64,000 bases of DNA from Butyrivibrio sp. CB08 (GTDB taxonomy: Bacteria; Bacillota; Clostridia; Lachnospirales; Lachnospiraceae). A program made the position numbers and the translations under genes. Positions within the stretch are counted from its first letter, which is position 1. Every line of letters begins with the position of its first letter. Shown here one piece after another: positions 8,579 to 18,999 of the stretch. The notes under the pieces were generated by a model. The model saw only the letters and a list, made by a program, of their open reading frames with translations, was not told where the DNA came from and made no database searches. The DNA is taken from assembly GCF_003625485.1 (NCBI RefSeq), contig NZ_RAIR01000010.1, positions 46,843 to 110,842 of the forward strand. The letters are read 5' to 3'.

Positions 8579-10484
8579 TCTTGGTGATCTTGCGGTCGTA
8601 GGTCATAAGGCCGTTGACCTCTTCCTCCACGTCGCTGACCTGGGTGTAGACCGCACCAGATAAGCCTTTGGCGATAAGAGGCTTCATGTCACCATTTATA
8701 AGATTGAAATATGCGACGCCCAGTTCATCAAGGGTGTCGTATTTTTTATATCCATAGATCCTGTCCACGCTGCTGTGACCATCGATGTGGCACGCAAGTC
8801 CGCCGTACTCAGAGATCACGAAAGCTCTGTTGTGGCTGTTTACTTCAACTGACAGTGGTCTGAAGTAGTTGTGGACGCTTCTGAAATGTCCGCTTCCTTC
8901 ATCAAACCAGCCGCTGGCCTGGTCAATTGGACGGGTAGGATCAAGCTCTTTTGCCAGGATCGTAGCACCTGCGGCATTGAACTGCCCCCATCCCTCGTTG
9001 AACAGACACCATGTTGCGATACTTGGCACGTTGTAGAGGTAGTGGATGGTGTTCTTCATCTCTGTAAGCCACTCGCTGCGGCCTTCCGAATCCCCGCGGG
9101 AGAAGGTCTTGTAGTGGGAAGGTCCATCGGACATCCTTCCAAACACCTTTGGGAAAAGAGTGGGCAGGTAAGACACCACTGGCTTGGCGTAGGACGAGCC
9201 GCCGCTTACCATGTCCTGCCAAACGATCATGCCAAGGCGGTCGCAGTGATAGTACCACCTAGCGGCCTCGACCTTGATGTGCTTGCGCATCATATTGTAA
9301 TGGAGACGCTTCATCTCCGTGATATCAAAAATAAGTGCCTCGTCGGAAGGGGCGGTGTAGAGCCCATCTGGCCAGTAGCCCTGGTCCAGAACTCCCATCA
9401 AAAAGTAAGGCTTGTGGTTCAGGCAGAACCTGTAAATGCCCGCATCGTCAGGCTCCACGGAATAGTACCTCATGGCGAAGTAGGACTGCACATGGTCATC
9501 CCCGGCGTTGATCCTAAGGGGATACAGGTACGGATCCTCTGGGCTCCACAGATGTGGCTCGTCGATGGTGAACTCGAAGTGGTAGTAGCATGGCTCTCCA
9601 TCATTTCCGCCTGCTGTAGGGTATGTGTCTGAGGAAAAAGAGCTGTCAATTAGCTGTTCTTTTTCGGAAGGAGCCTCTGCATCTGGTGATTTCATCATCT
9701 CATGTCCAGGGAACTTGACGGACACCTGAGTTGGTTTGTTGGTGGAAACAAGGATGGACAGGCTCTTTAAGTCGCTTCCTGGAGTGATGCGAACCTGTCT
9801 TACATAGATTTCAGGAACTTCCTCAAACCACACGGTCTGCCAGATCCCGCTCTGGCAGGTGTAGTACATTCCGCCTCGTCTTAAGGTCTGTTTGCCTCTT
9901 GAGTGGTAGCTTGAGTCACTGGTGTCTGCCACGCGGATGGACAGTGTGTTTTTGCCGAAAGCTCTTTTGTCATCTGAAAGCTCAAGGTAATCGGTGATAT
10001 CAAAAGTAAAAGGCAGGTATCCGCCGCTGTGGGAGCCGATGAATTTGCCATTTATATAGACGTCCGCAAACTGATCCACTGCGCCAAAGTGCAGGAGGAT
10101 CCTTGAGGTATCGGAAGTTCTGTTGAATTCGGGAAGATCTCTTTTGTACCAGAGAAACTGGTCTGGATTAAGGCGCTTCTCAACCCCTGAGAGCATGGCT
10201 TCCGGAGAGAAGGGCACAAGGATCTGGCCGTCCATCTGGGCGGGGATCTCATCAGAAAAAGCAGCGTTTAGCTGGTCGTTTTTAAAGTCCGAGGGCTTGT
10301 CTATGATGCAGTAATCCCAGTAGCCGTTAAGGTTGACGTAGCTGTCCCTTACGAACTGAGGGCGCGGATATTCTGTTAGAACATTGTCCTTATCAAGGTT
10401 TTCACCCCATGGGGTAAAGAGCCTGTTTAAGACGTCGTCCTCGTGGGGCTTGTCGATACTTTTGATTGCATCAATCAGGTCCAT
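8553..10484 (-). CDS. Glycoside hydrolase family 2 protein (beta-galactosidase/beta-glucuronidase type)
   Basis: The 643-residue product has the order sugar-binding jelly roll (about 30-220, with VPFSPEA, WYKRDLP, HFGAVDQFADVYING and GYLPFTFDIT), immunoglobulin-like domain (about 225-350) and TIM barrel. The likely acid/base Glu is in LFNEGWGQF (about 495) and the nucleophile Glu in VISEYGGLA (about 559). No signal peptide is seen, so it acts in the cytosol on imported oligosaccharides. Length fits short GH2 enzymes, not the about 1000-residue LacZ. The ribosome site GGAGAGG sits six bases before the ATG. Its 3' end overlaps the MATE gene. The sugar specificity is open: galactosidase, mannosidase and glucuronidase are all possible. 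Confidence 0.9.
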   Translation of the reverse strand: MDLIDAIKSIDKPHEDDVLNRLFTPWGENLDKDNVLTEYPRPQFVRDSYVNLNGYWDYCIIDKPSDFKNDQLNAAFSDEIPAQMDGQILVPFSPEAMLSGVEKRLNPDQFLWYKRDLPEFNRTSDTSRILLHFGAVDQFADVYINGKFIGSHSGGYLPFTFDITDYLELSDDKRAFGKNTLSIRVADTSDSSYHSRGKQTLRRGGMYYTCQSGIWQTVWFEEVPEIYVRQVRITPGSDLKSLSILVSTNKPTQVSVKFPGHEMMKSPDAEAPSEKEQLIDSSFSSDTYPTAGGNDGEPCYYHFEFTIDEPHLWSPEDPYLYPLRINAGDDHVQSYFAMRYYSVEPDDAGIYRFCLNHKPYFLMGVLDQGYWPDGLYTAPSDEALIFDITEMKRLHYNMMRKHIKVEAARWYYHCDRLGMIVWQDMVSGGSSYAKPVVSYLPTLFPKVFGRMSDGPSHYKTFSRGDSEGRSEWLTEMKNTIHYLYNVPSIATWCLFNEGWGQFNAAGATILAKELDPTRPIDQASGWFDEGSGHFRSVHNYFRPLSVEVNSHNRAFVISEYGGLACHIDGHSSVDRIYGYKKYDTLDELGVAYFNLINGDMKPLIAKGLSGAVYTQVSDVEEEVNGLMTYDRKITKISTALPVR

Positions 10485-10508
10485 AGATAAACCTCTCCAA
10501 AAAAGAAT

Positions 10509-11240
10509 TTACTCTGTATCGCCACTCTGGCCTGCGCCGGCAATAAGATCCTGATAGAATGCGCAGGTTGAGGCGTATCTGTAAACGCTGACCCAGAGAA
10601 TGGGCACGAACAGTGCGATGGCGCCAAAGATGTAAAGCGGGATAAAAGAGACATTCAGGTAAAAGAGTCTGAACTTGTTGCCTCTCATGAGACGCCTGCT
10701 GGTAGCCAGTAGCTCTTTTGCCGAACGATCAGGAAAATCGTGGAGCAGGAAGAACGACTGGGAGTAGATAAGAGATACCATGATATCTACGAACAGTCCC
10801 AGAGTCCAGGTAAGGAGTGTGAGCATCATGTGCTCAGGAGCCTGGGAACGCATGTACATCACAAGGAAGATCTGGGCTGGGAGGGACACCACAAAGTCCA
10901 CCAGCACAAAGACTGCCTGGATAGCCACGGCCTTTTGTGAGTTCTGGCGAAGACCGTAGAAGATATCTGATGTAGCCACGTTCTGGGAATATAAAAGATT
11001 CATATAAAGATAAGCCTTGCCGGACATAAGAAGGCCCAGAAGGATATTGACGATAATGGATATTATGCTGTTGATAACGATGATGATTATGCTGCCACCG
11101 CTGGAAACTGTGGTGACTGCTCCAACTAAGAGTTGGATGGCAAGGATGAGAAGGTTGGCCCCAATCAGGGTCCCGTACCGTCCCAGAGATTTCTCTTTTG
11201 CAATGCCTTTAAGCTGTGCTGCGGTTTTGTAGTTGCTCAT
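10509..11240 (-). CDS. DUF975 family membrane protein
   Basis: The 243-residue protein begins with the typical DUF975 opening (SNYKTAAQLKGIAKEKSLGRYG) followed by five or six membrane helices, including the LLGLLMSGKAYLYMNLL segment and the motif RRLMRGNKFRLFYLNVSF before the last pair. The role of the family is unknown. It lies head-to-tail between the SprA-like gene upstream and the glycosidase downstream on the same strand, with short gaps, so the minus-strand genes from 12230 to 8553 may be transcribed together. Confidence 0.85.
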   Translation of the reverse strand: MSNYKTAAQLKGIAKEKSLGRYGTLIGANLLILAIQLLVGAVTTVSSGGSIIIIVINSIISIIVNILLGLLMSGKAYLYMNLLYSQNVATSDIFYGLRQNSQKAVAIQAVFVLVDFVVSLPAQIFLVMYMRSQAPEHMMLTLLTWTLGLFVDIMVSLIYSQSFFLLHDFPDRSAKELLATSRRLMRGNKFRLFYLNVSFIPLYIFGAIALFVPILWVSVYRYASTCAFYQDLIAGAGQSGDTE

Positions 11241-11260
11241 TGAAATAAATGCTCCCCACC

Positions 11261-11791
11261 TTATCCGGCGAGGTCAACATTTGCTCCTAAGAGGCCCTGT
11301 TTGTGCAGGTCCTTTCTCGCCTGTGTATAAGGATTCTCCTCATTACTGTATGATATCTTGGTGTGGGTCGTTCCACCTGAAACGTAGGTGCGTCCACACT
11401 CAGGGCATACTGCGGTCTTGATTGAAACTGAAGCCTGAAGGACCTTGCCGTTGTTCATGGCTGCATCCTTGTAGGCATTACTTACGTGCTCTGCCTCATG
11501 ACCGCGAACTCTTGCTGCTGCGGCCTGTGGGCTTATATGCTGTGCAGATTTAAAAGAAACCATCTCATCGGAGCCGTCCTGGTACTTACGGTTCTTGCAG
11601 GTTTCACATTCGGCGGGAGAAACTCTTTTCCCTGGGTTGGCCTTGGTGGATTCTCCTGGATTAAGTATGGCCTTTGGGCCCTCAGCTTCCTGGGCTGCGC
11701 CTGAACCTGTTACTCCAGCACCGTACGCGCCTGCATAAGCTGCGTATCCGCTATTAACTGCTCCGTTTGTAACTGCACCAATTATACTCAT
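11261..11791 (-). CDS. SprA-related putative metalloprotease
   Basis: The 176-residue product has a Gly/Ala-rich N-terminus (about 1-40) and then a compact domain with CETCKNRKYQDGSDE, the zinc-type HEAEHV motif (HExxH), and a CPECG knuckle in a C-terminal strand region. This combination marks the SprA-related family (PF12118), predicted metallopeptidases of unknown substrate. The ATG at 11791 (MSIIGAV) is chosen because AAGAGGT lies at the right distance; a GTG two codons earlier would overlap the ribosome site. No membrane helix is evident. Proteolysis is inferred from the motif only. Confidence 0.75.
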   Translation of the reverse strand: MSIIGAVTNGAVNSGYAAYAGAYGAGVTGSGAAQEAEGPKAILNPGESTKANPGKRVSPAECETCKNRKYQDGSDEMVSFKSAQHISPQAAAARVRGHEAEHVSNAYKDAAMNNGKVLQASVSIKTAVCPECGRTYVSGGTTHTKISYSNEENPYTQARKDLHKQGLLGANVDLAG

Positions 11792-11822
11792 AGGCACCTC
11801 TTTTCATGCCCAAGGTAATTGG

Positions 11823-12230
11823 TTAGTTGTCTATTGTGACGCCAAGTTCCTTGAGCATATCGTCAAAGCTTACACCGTTCATCTGCTCTGACATGGTGTT
11901 TAACTGAGTCCTAAGCTGCGGATCAGTGAACACCCTGTAAACATCGTATGCGAAAACACCATAACCTATAACTATTCCAAGGGTTCCGTACAGGATAGCT
12001 TTTTTGGCCTGTGGAAGGAGCTTGTCCATGGTTCCCTTGCTGAGGAAGGCAAGCACGATGGCGATGCCTCCAAATATCACCCCGATGTTGATCACGAAGC
12101 AAAGGGGGATAGAAATTAGACCCAGTACCAGAGCGGTTCCTGCAAGCTTCACATGCTGGTCCAGCTCGTTGTGGGTGCGATTATAGTTATAGTTGTTGTA
12201 GTAATAATCGCCGTTTTCGTTTTCACCCAT
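11823..12230 (-). CDS. Small integral membrane protein
   Basis: The 135-residue product has a polar Asn/Tyr-rich head (about 1-25), two hydrophobic stretches (about 30-68, including ALVLGLISIPLCFVINIGVI, and about 80-98) and a short soluble tail. The layout resembles DUF4190-like or TM2-like envelope proteins, but no family can be assigned. The start is ATG 12230 with GAGGA upstream; a TTG just before it is less likely. It is the first gene of the minus-strand group that includes the SprA-like and DUF975 genes. Confidence 0.7.
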   Translation of the reverse strand: MGENENGDYYYNNYNYNRTHNELDQHVKLAGTALVLGLISIPLCFVINIGVIFGGIAIVLAFLSKGTMDKLLPQAKKAILYGTLGIVIGYGVFAYDVYRVFTDPQLRTQLNTMSEQMNGVSFDDMLKELGVTIDN

Positions 12231-12339
12231 CAAAACTTTTCCTCAAATCCTCATTCTTACTATAGATATTACTACGATTAGGGCTTTTTTTCAATGTTTG
12301 AGGGGCTTTGGAGGAGGTTTGGGGCGACTGGGTCAAGTA

Positions 12340-12369
12340 TTGAAAATGGGGCTTATAGCTTGGTATAAT
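12340..12369 (+). promoter_or_regulatory. Promoter of tex
   Basis: TTGAAA at 12340-12345 and TATAAT at 12364-12369 are separated by 18 bases. The start codon follows about 95 bases later, after a GGAGAGG ribosome site. The rest of the 12231-12463 intergenic stretch shows no gene. Confidence 0.65.
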
Positions 12370-12463
12370 AGGGGAGTGCGTGACGGTTAATAGAAATTTA
12401 AGGTAAAATTCCTATGGAGTTAATTGGTCACGGGCAGTATTTTTCTGTTTTTGGAGAGGTTTT

Positions 12464-15145
12464 ATGGATATCGTTTTAAAGATCAAAGAAGAACTTAAGG
12501 TTGAGAAGTGGCAGGTTGAGGCAGCCATCAAACTTATTGATGAGGGCAACACCATTCCTTTCATTTCCCGTTATCGAAAAGAGGTTACCGGCTCACTTAA
12601 CGACGAGCAGCTTCGTAACCTGGACGAGAGACTTAAGTACTTAAGAGGCCTTGAAGAGAGGAGAGAACAGGTGCTTGCTTCTATCGAGGAGCAGGGCAAG
12701 ATGACAGATGAGCTTCGCGCCAAGATCGTGGCTGCAGAGACCATGGTTGCCATCGAAGATCTGTACCTTCCATACAGGCCAAAGAGAAAGACAAGAGCTT
12801 CAGTTGCAAGAGAGAAGGGACTTGAGCCACTTTCAGAGATCCTTCTTGCACAGGAGACAACAAAGCCTCTTTCAGAGGAGGCAGCAGCCTTCATCGATGA
12901 GGAAAAGGGAGTTAACGACGCTGCGGAGGCTCTTCAGGGAGCCATGGACATCATCGCTGAGGATGTTTCAGACAACGCAGATTTCCGTACATATATAAGA
13001 GAAGTCACTATGGAGAAGGGACTTCTTACAAGTAAGGCCAAGGACGAGAAGGCTCAGTCAGTATACGAGATGTACTACGACTACGAGGAGCCCCTTGAGA
13101 AGGTTCTTGGACACAGAGTTCTTGCCCTTAACAGAGGCGAGGCAGAAAAGTTCCTGGTTGTTAAGATCGAGGCACCTAAGGATCAGATCCTTCAGTATCT
13201 GAATAAAAAGATGCTCAAGAACGACAACCCTATCACTACTCCCGTTATCGAGGAGATCAACGAGGACGCTTACGACAGACTTATTGCTCCTGCCATCGAG
13301 AGAGATATCAGAAACGAGCTCACAGAGAAGGCTGAGGACGGCGCTATCACCGTATTTGGCAAGAACTTAACTCAGCTCCTTATGGCACCTCCGATCGCAG
13401 GTAAGACTGTACTTGGCTGGGACCCTGCTTTCAGAACAGGATGTAAGCTGGCAATCGTTGATGCTACGGGTAAGGTCCTTGATACCAAGGTCATCTATCC
13501 TACAGCTCCACAGAACAAGGTTGAGGAGTCCAAGGTAGAGCTTAAAAAGCTCATTGATAAATACGACGTAGATCTTATCTCTGTTGGTAACGGTACAGCT
13601 TCTCGTGAGTCAGAGCAGGTTATCGTAGAGCTCATCAAGGAGCTGGACAAGCCTGTTCAGTACGTTATCGTAAACGAGGCTGGCGCTTCTGTTTACTCAG
13701 CAAGTAAGCTTGCTACAGAGGAGTTCCCTCAGTTTGACGTAGGACAGAGATCCGCTGCTTCTATCGCTAGAAGACTTCAGGATCCTCTTGCAGAGCTGGT
13801 TAAGATCGACCCTAAGTCAATCGGTGTAGGCCAGTATCAGCACGACATGAACCAGAAGAAACTGGGTGAGACCCTTGAGGGCGTAGTAGAAGATTGTGTT
13901 AACAAGGTTGGAGTTGATCTCAATACTGCATCTGCTCCACTCCTTCAGTATATTTCAGGTATCAGCAAAGTTATTGCCAAGAACATCGTTGATTACAGAG
14001 AAGAGCACGGTAAGTTCAAGACAAGACAGGAACTCCTTGAAGTTCCTAAGCTTGGACCTAAGGCTTATGAGCAGTGCGCTGGATTCTTAAGGATCGCAGA
14101 CGGCGAGAACCCTCTTGATGCAACCAGTGTTCACCCTGAGTCCTATGAAGCTACATTAAAGCTCATGGACAAGCTTGGAATTACTTTCGATGATGTCAGA
14201 GCTGCCCAGAAGAACGCAGCCAAGGCAGCCATGGAGAAGCCTAAGAGCGAAGGCGGTGACAGACCTCGCCCTGCCAAGAAGCCTAAGCAGGTAGTTATCA
14301 GAAATACAAGCACAGCTATGGGCGCAGCTCTTGCAGCAGCCCTTGCTGGAAGCAATCTTGCAGTAGTGGATGATGGTGCTGACAATGGCCGTGGCAAAGG
14401 CGGAAACGCAGCTGGTAACGGCGCTGCTGGTGCAGGAAATGGCGCTGGAGCAGCAGGAAGCCTTTCCAAGAAGGTAACAGAGGCTGAGAAAAAGAAACTC
14501 TCTGAGGAGCTTGGAATTGGTGAGATCACTCTTACAGATATTCTGTCAGAGCTTGAGAAGCCATCAAGAGACCCTCGTGAGAACATGCCTGCTCCTATCC
14601 TTAGAAGCGACGTCCTTGATATGAAGGACCTTAAGCCTGGCATGATCCTTAAGGGAACTGTTAGAAACGTAATCGACTTCGGTTGTTTCGTAGATATAGG
14701 TGTACACCAGGATGGACTGGTACACATTTCTCACATCACAGACAAGTTCATCAAGCATCCGCTCGAGGCTGTAAGCGTAGGAGATATCGTTGATGTCCAG
14801 GTTCTTGATGTTGAGCTTGATAAGAAGAGAATCTCTCTTACCATGAAGCTTGGCGATCCTGCCAAGGTAGCTGCAGAGGCAGCAGCCAAGGCTGCTCAGA
14901 GGCCAGCTCCTAAGGCGGCTAGCACTCCTGAAAAGAAGGCAGCTCCCAAGAAAACTTCCGTAGTTCAGCAGGTTGCAGAGGCAAGTGGAGTTACTAAAAA
15001 GCCAGCAGTCAAGAAGGCAGAACACAAGCCTGCCGTTGATGCTGAAGCAGTCAAGCGCCCAGCTAGTGATGCCGCTGGGAACGAGGCTCCTAAGAAATTT
15101 AAGAAAAAGGGTATTGTTATCTTTAGGGGTAACGCTAATGACTGA
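12464..15145 (+). CDS. tex: Tex family RNA-binding transcription accessory protein
   Basis: The 893-residue cytosolic protein has the Tex layout: helical N-terminal domain (IPFISRYRKEVTGSLNDEQL), YqgF/RNase H-like domain (about 325-450, LGWDPAFRTGCKLAIVDATG), helix-hairpin-helix domain (DLNTASAPLLQYISGISK, then LGPKAYEQCAGFLRI) and S1 domain (about 720-795, LKGTVRNVIDFGCFVDIGVH). Two additions make it longer than the usual about 720-780: a Gly/Ala/Asn-rich linker at about 600-670 between HhH and S1, and an Ala/Lys/Pro-rich basic tail after 800. Both may add nonspecific RNA affinity. It is monocistronic, with its own promoter and a terminator at 15206-15240. Confidence 0.93.
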   Translation: MDIVLKIKEELKVEKWQVEAAIKLIDEGNTIPFISRYRKEVTGSLNDEQLRNLDERLKYLRGLEERREQVLASIEEQGKMTDELRAKIVAAETMVAIEDLYLPYRPKRKTRASVAREKGLEPLSEILLAQETTKPLSEEAAAFIDEEKGVNDAAEALQGAMDIIAEDVSDNADFRTYIREVTMEKGLLTSKAKDEKAQSVYEMYYDYEEPLEKVLGHRVLALNRGEAEKFLVVKIEAPKDQILQYLNKKMLKNDNPITTPVIEEINEDAYDRLIAPAIERDIRNELTEKAEDGAITVFGKNLTQLLMAPPIAGKTVLGWDPAFRTGCKLAIVDATGKVLDTKVIYPTAPQNKVEESKVELKKLIDKYDVDLISVGNGTASRESEQVIVELIKELDKPVQYVIVNEAGASVYSASKLATEEFPQFDVGQRSAASIARRLQDPLAELVKIDPKSIGVGQYQHDMNQKKLGETLEGVVEDCVNKVGVDLNTASAPLLQYISGISKVIAKNIVDYREEHGKFKTRQELLEVPKLGPKAYEQCAGFLRIADGENPLDATSVHPESYEATLKLMDKLGITFDDVRAAQKNAAKAAMEKPKSEGGDRPRPAKKPKQVVIRNTSTAMGAALAAALAGSNLAVVDDGADNGRGKGGNAAGNGAAGAGNGAGAAGSLSKKVTEAEKKKLSEELGIGEITLTDILSELEKPSRDPRENMPAPILRSDVLDMKDLKPGMILKGTVRNVIDFGCFVDIGVHQDGLVHISHITDKFIKHPLEAVSVGDIVDVQVLDVELDKKRISLTMKLGDPAKVAAEAAAKAAQRPAPKAASTPEKKAAPKKTSVVQQVAEASGVTKKPAVKKAEHKPAVDAEAVKRPASDAAGNEAPKKFKKKGIVIFRGNAND

Positions 15146-15205
15146 TAACCGGTGGCCACAACGCCCATAGGTTGTCCTGTAAATCCATGAAAGTAAAATT
15201 AAAAT

Positions 15206-15240
15206 GACGGCTTTCCAAACAGTGGAGGGCCGTCTTTTTT
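15206..15240 (+). terminator. Terminator of tex
   Basis: An 11-bp stem (15206-15216 with 15224-15234, containing two G-U pairs) with a 7-base loop is followed directly by TTTTTT. Confidence 0.9.
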
Positions 15241-15478
15241 GTTTGATATCATTTGAAAACAGACAGAATTGCATAATCTCATGTCATTTGTGGCATAAAT
15301 CATGATTGGATTATAAACAATTATTGCCTATTTATAACCTGATTATGCCTATATTCTAAACAATCGTTAAAAGAAAATAGGTGGTAAAATATGATGATTT
15401 TTATGATGGGGCATTGTTTACACTGTACCTATAGAACCAATGAGGAACCAATGAGGAATAAATGAGGAGGGCAAATAT
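15241..15478 (+). promoter_or_regulatory. A+T-rich leader of the surface-protein gene with three tandem 11-bp repeats
   Basis: The gap holds A+T-rich sequence but no clear gene. Directly before the ribosome site are GAACCAATGAG (15434-15444), the same again (15445-15455) and GAATAAATGAG (15456-15466), then GAGGG. The repeats create a chain of tiny frames at 15440, 15451 and 15462, each beginning at ATGAGG, and the first two stop codons overlap the next ATG. They end around the real start at 15479. The chain could couple or tune translation. Confidence 0.55.
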
Positions 15479-17230
<1,752 letters not shown>

Positions 17231-17302
17231 GTATCAAGAATTAAGTATTTAAAGATTATGCATATAACACACCTCATCTAACAAAGAAATACTTACCCGA
17301 AC

Positions 17303-17336
17303 AAAAGACCAGTCGGAAACGGCTGGTCTTTTGTGT
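17303..17336 (+). terminator. Terminator of the surface-protein gene
   Basis: A 13-bp stem (17303-17315 with 17320-17332) capped by a GAAA tetraloop ends in a T run. The stem contains one G-U pair. Confidence 0.9.
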
Positions 17337-17385
17337 GATAAAAACAATGATCAATTTAATAGAAATTATAGATAAAAATAATCAA

Positions 17386-17415
17386 TTGCCCTATTGCTTT
17401 TATGGGCGACATAAT
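17386..17415 (+). promoter_or_regulatory. Candidate promoter of the metK riboswitch transcript
   Basis: TTGCCC at 17386-17391 and CATAAT at 17410-17415 are 18 bases apart and lie about 55 bases before the riboswitch aptamer. Neither box is perfect. Confidence 0.4.
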
Positions 17416-17470
17416 GTATCATCATAGAACGGACACGAGATAATGTGTCTGAATGGTATATTGTAACTGT

Positions 17471-17598
17471 TCTCTTATTCAGAGTGGTGGAGGTACATAG
17501 GACCTGGGAAGCCACGGCAACCCCTTGATCAGTCAGGAAGGTGCCAACCTGAGCGTGCAACTGTCATGACAACTTATGACACAACGAGCAATAAGAGG
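17471..17598 (+). promoter_or_regulatory. SAM-I (S-box) riboswitch aptamer
   Basis: The closing helix P1 is formed by CTCTTATT near 17472 and AATAAGAG at 17590-17597. Inside are the conserved S-box strings CAGAGTGGTGGAGG, CCACGGCAACCCC and GGTGCCAACCTG in the right order. SAM binding stabilises P1 and so frees the downstream terminator, switching off metK when SAM is plentiful. The 3' P1 strand can alternatively pair in an antiterminator. Confidence 0.93.
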
Positions 17599-17617
17599 AT
17601 CTGAGTGTTAATCAGTT

Positions 17618-17651
17618 CCGCTTGTTTGTGCACGCAACAAGCGGATTTTTT
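17618..17651 (+). terminator. Riboswitch-controlled terminator before metK
   Basis: A 9-bp stem CCGCTTGTT (17618-17626) with AACAAGCGG (17636-17644) is followed by a T run at 17646-17651. It lies between the SAM-I aptamer and metK and is the expected expression platform. Confidence 0.9.
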
Positions 17652-17726
17652 ACGCGCTAATGCTAATAGCCCGGGAAAAGAGCTGTAGGCAACGCGCAGT
17701 GTATTCATACACAGAAAGGAAACAAA

Positions 17727-18917
17727 ATGGATAAGTTTATTTTCACATCAGAGTCAGTAACAGAGGGACATCCTGACAAAATCTGCGATAACATCTCTGA
17801 CGCAATCCTTGATGCCTGCATGGCACAGGACCCAATGAGCCGTGTAGCTTGCGAGACAGCAGCATGCACAGGTTTCGTTCTCATCACAGGTGAGATCACA
17901 ACAAAGGCTAACGTTGATTACGCTAAGATCGCAAGAGAGACAATCTGCGAGATCGGTTATGACAACTCAGCTAAGGGATTCGACGGCAACACATGTGCTG
18001 TACTTGTAGCTCTTGATCAGCAGTCAGCTGATATCGCTATGGGTGTTGATAAGGCACTTGAGGCTAGAGAGAACCAGATGACAGATGAGCAGCTTGAGGC
18101 AATCGGTGCTGGTGACCAGGGTATGATGTTTGGTTACGCAACAAACGAGACTGAGGAGTATATGCCATACGCAATCAGCCTTGCACACAAGCTTACAAAG
18201 AAGCTCACAGAGGTTAGAAAGAACGGAACTCTTGATTACCTCAGAGCAGATGGTAAGAGCCAGGTATCTGTTGAGTACGACGAGAACGGCAAGGTAAAGA
18301 GACTTGAGGCTATCGTTATTTCAACTCAGCACGATGAGAAGGTTACTCAGGAGCAGATCCACGCTGACATCAAGAAGTACGTTATCGATGCAGTAGTTGA
18401 TGCTTCTATGGTTGATGCAAATACTAAGATCTACATCAATCCTACAGGACGTTTCGTAATCGGCGGACCTCAGGGTGACGCTGGACTTACAGGACGTAAG
18501 ATCATCGTTGACACATACGGTGGAGCAGCTCGTCACGGCGGCGGAGCTTTCTCTGGTAAGGACTGCACAAAGGTTGACCGTTCTGCAGCTTACGCAGCAA
18601 GATATGTTGCTAAGAACATCGTAGCAGCAGGCCTTGCAGACAGAGCAGAGATCCAGCTTTCATACGCTATCGGTGTAGCACAGCCTACATCAATCCTCGT
18701 TGATACATTTGGCACAGGTAAGGTTTCTGATGAGAAGCTTACAGAGGCAGTTCGTAAGGTATTCGACCTTCGTCCAGCTGGTATCATCAAGATGCTCGAC
18801 CTTCGTCGTCCTATCTACAAGCAGACAGCTGCTTACGGACACTTTGGCCGCAACGATCTTAACCTTCCTTGGGAGCAGACAGACAAGGCTGAGGAGCTCA
18901 AGAAGGCAGTTCAGTAA
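17727..18917 (+). CDS. metK: S-adenosylmethionine synthetase
   Basis: The 396-residue cytosolic enzyme makes SAM from methionine and ATP. Hallmarks are [20 protein letters not shown] at the start, [12 protein letters not shown], the phosphate loop [15 protein letters not shown], and [19 protein letters not shown] at the end. Full length for the family. The ribosome site GAAAGGAAAC precedes ATG 17727. Expression is under the SAM-I riboswitch at 17471-17651. Many methyltransferases in the second half of this window depend on its product. Confidence 0.98.
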   Translation: MDKFIFTSESVTEGHPDKICDNISDAILDACMAQDPMSRVACETAACTGFVLITGEITTKANVDYAKIARETICEIGYDNSAKGFDGNTCAVLVALDQQSADIAMGVDKALEARENQMTDEQLEAIGAGDQGMMFGYATNETEEYMPYAISLAHKLTKKLTEVRKNGTLDYLRADGKSQVSVEYDENGKVKRLEAIVISTQHDEKVTQEQIHADIKKYVIDAVVDASMVDANTKIYINPTGRFVIGGPQGDAGLTGRKIIVDTYGGAARHGGGAFSGKDCTKVDRSAAYAARYVAKNIVAAGLADRAEIQLSYAIGVAQPTSILVDTFGTGKVSDEKLTEAVRKVFDLRPAGIIKMLDLRRPIYKQTAAYGHFGRNDLNLPWEQTDKAEELKKAVQ

Positions 18918-18940
18918 TATCTGACAACATACAACGAATA

Positions 18941-18971
18941 AAAGGTGACCACGAAAGTGGTCACCTTTTTT
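18941..18971. terminator. Bidirectional terminator between metK and dnaE
   Basis: A 12-bp perfect stem (18941-18952 with 18957-18968) with a GAAA tetraloop has T residues on the right and A residues on the left, serving both convergent transcripts. Confidence 0.9.
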
Positions 18972-18999
18972 GTGTATAAAGAAATTCACCAGTTGTCCC

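Noticed and set aside
8871..9632. 253-codon plus-strand open frame
   Set aside because: It lies entirely inside the GH2 gene on the other strand and has no family features; the GH2 frame has clear catalytic motifs.
14564..15274. 236-codon minus-strand frame across the end of tex
   Set aside because: Antisense to tex and its terminator, Leu/Ser-rich as expected from the complement of biased codons.
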